Part shown: positions 4,284 through 6,702 of the stretch, in pieces | How positions within the stretch are numbered: position 1 is the first letter of the stretch | Layout of the letters: the number at the start of each line of letters is the position of its first letter | Assembly: GCA_029264655.1 (NCBI GenBank) | Contig: JARHZY010000045.1 | Location: 1 to 6,702, forward strand | DNA length: 6,702 bases | Reading direction: 5' to 3' | Source: Helicobacter sp. | GTDB taxonomy: Bacteria > Campylobacterota > Campylobacteria > Campylobacterales > Helicobacteraceae | Program-made: the position numbers and the translations under genes | Notes under the pieces: generated by a model | The model's input: only the letters and a program-made list of their open reading frames with translations | Told to the model about the DNA's origin: nothing | The model's database searches: none

Positions 4284-5339
4284 ATGCAACCACCATTTAT
4301 TATTGCTGAACTTAGTGCTAACCACAACCAACAACTAGATATAGCCTTAAAAAGTGTGGAAGCAATCGCAAAAACAGGAGCAAATGCCATTAAGGTGCAG
4401 ACTTATAAACCAAGCTGTCTTACATTGCCCTATAAAAATGAATATTTTAAAATTAAAGATGGGCTGTGGAAGGATTCTTACTTATGGGATCTTTATACAG
4501 AAGCACAAATGCCATGGGAATGGCATAAGGAAATATTTAATTTAGCAAAGAATCTTGGATTGCAAGCCTTTAGCTCCCCTTTTAGTGTTGAAGGAGTAGC
4601 ATTTTTAGAATCCATAGATTGCCCATTTTATAAAGTTGCAAGTTTTGAAGTAATGCATATACCACTTCTAAAAGCAATAGCAACAACAAAAAAACCTGTT
4701 ATTCTTTCCCTTGGGGTAGCCAATAATGATGAAATTGCATATGCTCTAGAGATTCTAAAAGATAACCAATCAATTACATTGCTTTATTGTATTTCTGCAT
4801 ATCCCGCTAGTCTAACAGATGCAAAGCTTACGCGTATTCAAGAAATAAAAGCACAATGGGCACAATATAATGTAGCAGTAGGATTATCAGACCATACTTT
4901 AGGTATTAGTGTGCCCATAATGGCAACACTTTGCGGTGCAAGTATGATAGAAAAGCATTTTATCTTAGATAAAGGCTTAGGAGGGGTAGATAGTGCATTC
5001 AGTCTTGATACAAATGAATTTAGTCTTATGGTAAGCAATGTGCATGATATTTGCGTGCTTGCAAAAGATTTTCATATGCAAAACCAACCGCTCCTATCCC
5101 CTATAAAACACAATATGCAAAGCCCACATATCCCACAAGAAGCAAAAGGGAGAAACTTTGCACGCAGTCTTTTTGTAGCAAGAGATGTAAAAGCAGGTGA
5201 GATTATAAGTCTTGATAATATTGCATGTGTGCGTCCAGCCTATGGTATGTCTCCTTTAGCACTAGATTCTATACTTGGTGGGTATTTTAATCAAGATATA
5301 AAAGGTGGTATGCCACTTTTAGCATCTTATTTGCAATAG
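4284..5339 (+). CDS. pseI: Pseudaminic acid synthase
   Basis: PseI condenses 2,4-diacetamido-2,4,6-trideoxy-L-altropyranose with phosphoenolpyruvate to give pseudaminic acid, the nonulosonic sugar that decorates flagellins of Helicobacter and Campylobacter. The 351-residue protein begins with FIIAELSANH, typical of PseI. A NeuB-type TIM barrel spans about 5-260 with IKVQTY (36-41), FSSPF (96-100), KVASFE (117-122) and the probable metal ligands His204 (GLSDH) and His225 (EKHF). A C-terminal SAF/antifreeze-like domain spans about 288-345, with the conserved FARSL holding Arg294. An in-frame ATG at 4272 lacks a ribosome site; GGAG at 4274-4277 lies six bases from the ATG at 4284, which is chosen. 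Departures from the motifs I remember are SLGVA for STGxA and CISAYPA for CTSxYP. No other pse genes are in the window. Legionaminic or sialic acid synthase is less likely because of the PseI-like start. Confidence 0.92.
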   Translation: MQPPFIIAELSANHNQQLDIALKSVEAIAKTGANAIKVQTYKPSCLTLPYKNEYFKIKDGLWKDSYLWDLYTEAQMPWEWHKEIFNLAKNLGLQAFSSPFSVEGVAFLESIDCPFYKVASFEVMHIPLLKAIATTKKPVILSLGVANNDEIAYALEILKDNQSITLLYCISAYPASLTDAKLTRIQEIKAQWAQYNVAVGLSDHTLGISVPIMATLCGASMIEKHFILDKGLGGVDSAFSLDTNEFSLMVSNVHDICVLAKDFHMQNQPLLSPIKHNMQSPHIPQEAKGRNFARSLFVARDVKAGEIISLDNIACVRPAYGMSPLALDSILGGYFNQDIKGGMPLLASYLQ

Positions 5340-5371
5340 CATTATTCATTTTCATAAAAAAAGGAAATATT

Positions 5372-6040
5372 ATGATTTGCATTCGTTTAGCAAAGGTTTT
5401 AGAATCTATTGAAGAAGCTAAATATCGTTATAAACGGCAAGACAATATTGAGCTTATCGCTGTGAGTAAATATAGCGATACTGAAGCAATCTACAAGGCT
5501 TTTACATGCGGGCAAATTGCCTTTGGTGAAAATAAAGTGCAAGATTTAATACAAAAACAACAAATATTGCATACACACAAGATTTCATGGCACTTTATTG
5601 GGACATTGCAAGAAAATAAAATTAATGCACTTTTACAAACAAAGCCTATTTTATTACACTCATTGCATTCTATGAAACTTGCTTATGCTTTGCAAAAACG
5701 TCTCATGCGAGATAAGATGAAATTGCGTGCATTACTACAAGTTAATAGTGCTTATGAGCAGTCTAAAAGTGGCTTTTCTCCAGAATCTACTATACCCGCA
5801 TATCTTGAGATTATGCAGACATGCCCCAATATAGAGCTTGTAGGGCTTATGTGTATGGGAGCACATAGCAATGATAATATGCTGATTGAAAAAAGTTTTC
5901 TGCAAACCCAAAAACTCTATGAACAATTACAGCCATATAATGCTAAAATATTATCTATGGGAATGAGTAGCGATTATGAAATTGCCATTGCGTGTGGGAG
6001 TAATTGCGTGCGTATTGGTAGTAGTATTTTTTCGCATTAA
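5372..6040 (+). CDS. YggS/PROSC family pyridoxal-phosphate homeostasis protein
   Basis: This family binds pyridoxal 5'-phosphate without known enzymatic activity and helps balance vitamin B6 and amino-acid pools in the cytoplasm. The 222-residue length is normal. The fold-type III barrel motifs are visible in order: AVSKYS with PLP-linking Lys33, FGENKVQD, WHFIGTLQENKI, VGLMCMGAH, SMGMSSDYEIAIACGSNCVRIGSSIF. The usual FGENR reads FGENK. AAGGAA lies just upstream of the ATG. The gene begins 32 bases after pseI and is probably cotranscribed with it. No intrinsic terminator is evident after the stop. Function follows from family membership. Confidence 0.93.
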   Translation: MICIRLAKVLESIEEAKYRYKRQDNIELIAVSKYSDTEAIYKAFTCGQIAFGENKVQDLIQKQQILHTHKISWHFIGTLQENKINALLQTKPILLHSLHSMKLAYALQKRLMRDKMKLRALLQVNSAYEQSKSGFSPESTIPAYLEIMQTCPNIELVGLMCMGAHSNDNMLIEKSFLQTQKLYEQLQPYNAKILSMGMSSDYEIAIACGSNCVRIGSSIFSH

Positions 6041-6041
6041 G

Positions 6042-6162
6042 CGTAAATCATTTTACCATCTCATAAATCCTTATTATGTTGGTGGGATTGGGCTACGAGT
6101 ATGGATTTAATTTTAATATCTTAAAATTTGGTATTGGTGATAGTAGGCTATTTATTTAATAG
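6042..6162 (+). pseudogene. Possible decayed beta-barrel outer-membrane protein fragment
   Basis: One frame reads FYHLINPYYVGGIGLR (6051-6098) to a stop at 6105. The neighbouring +1 frame from about 6088 reads GLGYEYGFNFNILKFGIGD and stops at 6160-6162. Removing one G near 6084-6086 would join them into an aromatic- and glycine-rich stretch with the alternating pattern of outer-membrane beta strands. No ribosome site or further upstream match is visible, because the preceding sequence is the end of the yggS-type gene. This is pattern recognition only and could be chance. Confidence 0.2.
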
Positions 6163-6388
6163 TTCAATGTTTTTTGCATTATTGAGATAGTTTGCTTGTT
6201 ATTATGCTGTTTTAATTATATAAAAAAGTAGCAATTAGCCCTATTGATATATTGAAAGTTATTTTGAGAAAAATTATATTTATAGCTTATTATCCATGAA
6301 AGATAAATGCTTTTTATATCAAATGCAAACCTTTTATGCAAAGGCTTAATTATTGCATGTTTTATAAATGAAAAATAGGGGTTAATCT

Positions 6389-6406
6389 ACAATGATAAAT
6401 CATTGT
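6389..6406. repeat. Inverted repeat downstream of the Sel1-repeat gene
   Basis: ACAATGA (6389-6395) and TCATTGT (6400-6406) form a perfect 7-bp stem with a TAAA loop, 28 bases beyond the stop of the minus-strand Sel1-repeat gene. It may stabilise the 3' end of that transcript. The minus strand has no immediate T run after it, so it is not called a terminator. Confidence 0.35.
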
Positions 6407-6433
6407 AAAATAATATAGTTTTTCAAGAAATGT

Positions 6434-6702
6434 TTAAAATATAGCTTTTTTATTAATAAACTGCTTCATTTTTAGTATTTTATAATTGTTGCATCCCTCT
6501 TGTAACTCTAAATCACATGCTTTTTCATACAATTCTTTTGCTCTTGCAAAATCTTGCTTTACACCTTCTCCCTTTTCATACAAAACCCCAAGATTAAAAC
6601 AACCACGACCACCATTTAAATCACATGCTTTTTCAAGCAATTCTCTTGCTTTCACATAGTCTTGATTTACACCTTCTCCCGTATAGTATAAAACCCCAAG
6701 AT
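6434..6702 (-). CDS. Sel1-like repeat (Hcp-like cysteine-rich) protein, C-terminal part (partial)
   Basis: The reading frame is open through the right edge, so this is the C-terminal 88 residues of a longer protein. A GTG at 6653-6655 could be read as a start but falls inside a repeat (YVKAREL), so it is not the true one. Two 36-residue Sel1/SLR units are visible, with the pattern LGVLYxxGEGVxQDxxxAxELxEKACDL. Each has a Cys pair eight residues apart or in the KAC...GC arrangement, as in the beta-lactamase-like Hcp proteins of Helicobacter, where they form disulfides in a secreted solenoid. The units also match at DNA level with a 108-base period (TCACATGC at 6513 and 6621). The tail is basic (KMKQFINKK) and ends without a further repeat. 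Secretion cannot be judged because the N-terminus is outside the window. Confidence 0.88.
   Translation of the reverse strand, partial: LGVLYYTGEGVNQDYVKARELLEKACDLNGGRGCFNLGVLYEKGEGVKQDFARAKELYEKACDLELQEGCNNYKILKMKQFINKKAIF

Larger units (their letters stand above)
6041..6433. other. Intergenic region between convergent genes
   Basis: No intact gene or RNA gene is recognised here. Features seen are a possible protein relic at 6042-6162 (separate entry), a direct repeat ATGCAAA at 6323-6329 and 6336-6342 with a small CCTTT/AAAGG hairpin (6331-6345), and a 7-bp AT-rich inverted repeat at 6389-6406. Neither hairpin is followed by a T tract on the strand that would need it, so no terminator is called for either convergent gene. 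Confidence 0.6.

Noticed and set aside
6434..6655. Stand-alone 73-residue protein starting at a GTG
   Set aside because: The frame continues upstream to the window edge with another Sel1 unit, so the GTG is an internal valine codon.

Overview
This is an AT-rich window with the gene content of an epsilonproteobacterium (Campylobacterota), most likely a Helicobacter, perhaps an enterohepatic species. The evidence is the pseudaminic acid synthase PseI, a cysteine-paired Sel1-repeat (Hcp-like) protein, a GreA and LptF/LptG permease typical of that group, and promoters with good -10 boxes but mostly no recognisable -35. The species call is inference from gene content only.

Layout. Positions 1-437 (minus) hold the N-terminal 145 residues of a POT-family peptide transporter; the gene runs off the left edge and seems to lack an internal membrane segment. 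Positions 604-1674 (minus) encode an LptF/LptG-type lipopolysaccharide-export permease. The 700 bases between it and greA contain no protein gene, but they hold the best non-coding signal of the window: a compact unit on the minus strand at about 1895-2076. It consists of a consensus promoter (TTGACA, 17 bases, TATAGT), a roughly 145-nt RNA predicted to fold into four hairpins with C-rich loops, and a clean intrinsic terminator. A perfect 11-bp inverted repeat abuts its -35 box. I read this as an unassigned small regulatory RNA.

greA (2375-2863, minus) and an alpha/beta-hydrolase gene (2968-3702, plus) diverge from a short shared promoter region. The plus strand continues with rnhA (3741-4181), pseI (4284-5339) and a yggS-type PLP-homeostasis gene (5372-6040). 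The first two are 38 bases apart and the last two 32 bases apart. pseI has its own extended -10 promoter, so the four genes probably form two overlapping transcription units. A 393-base intergenic stretch follows, possibly with a decayed outer-membrane-protein fragment. The window ends in the C-terminal part of a Sel1/Hcp-like repeat protein on the minus strand (6434 to the right edge).

Functionally this is mostly housekeeping and cell-surface biology: LPS export, transcript-cleavage factor, RNA-DNA hybrid removal, nonulosonic acid for flagellin or surface glycosylation, and cofactor homeostasis. No mobile element, CRISPR array, rRNA or tRNA was seen. The sRNA unit is the part most likely to be undescribed.
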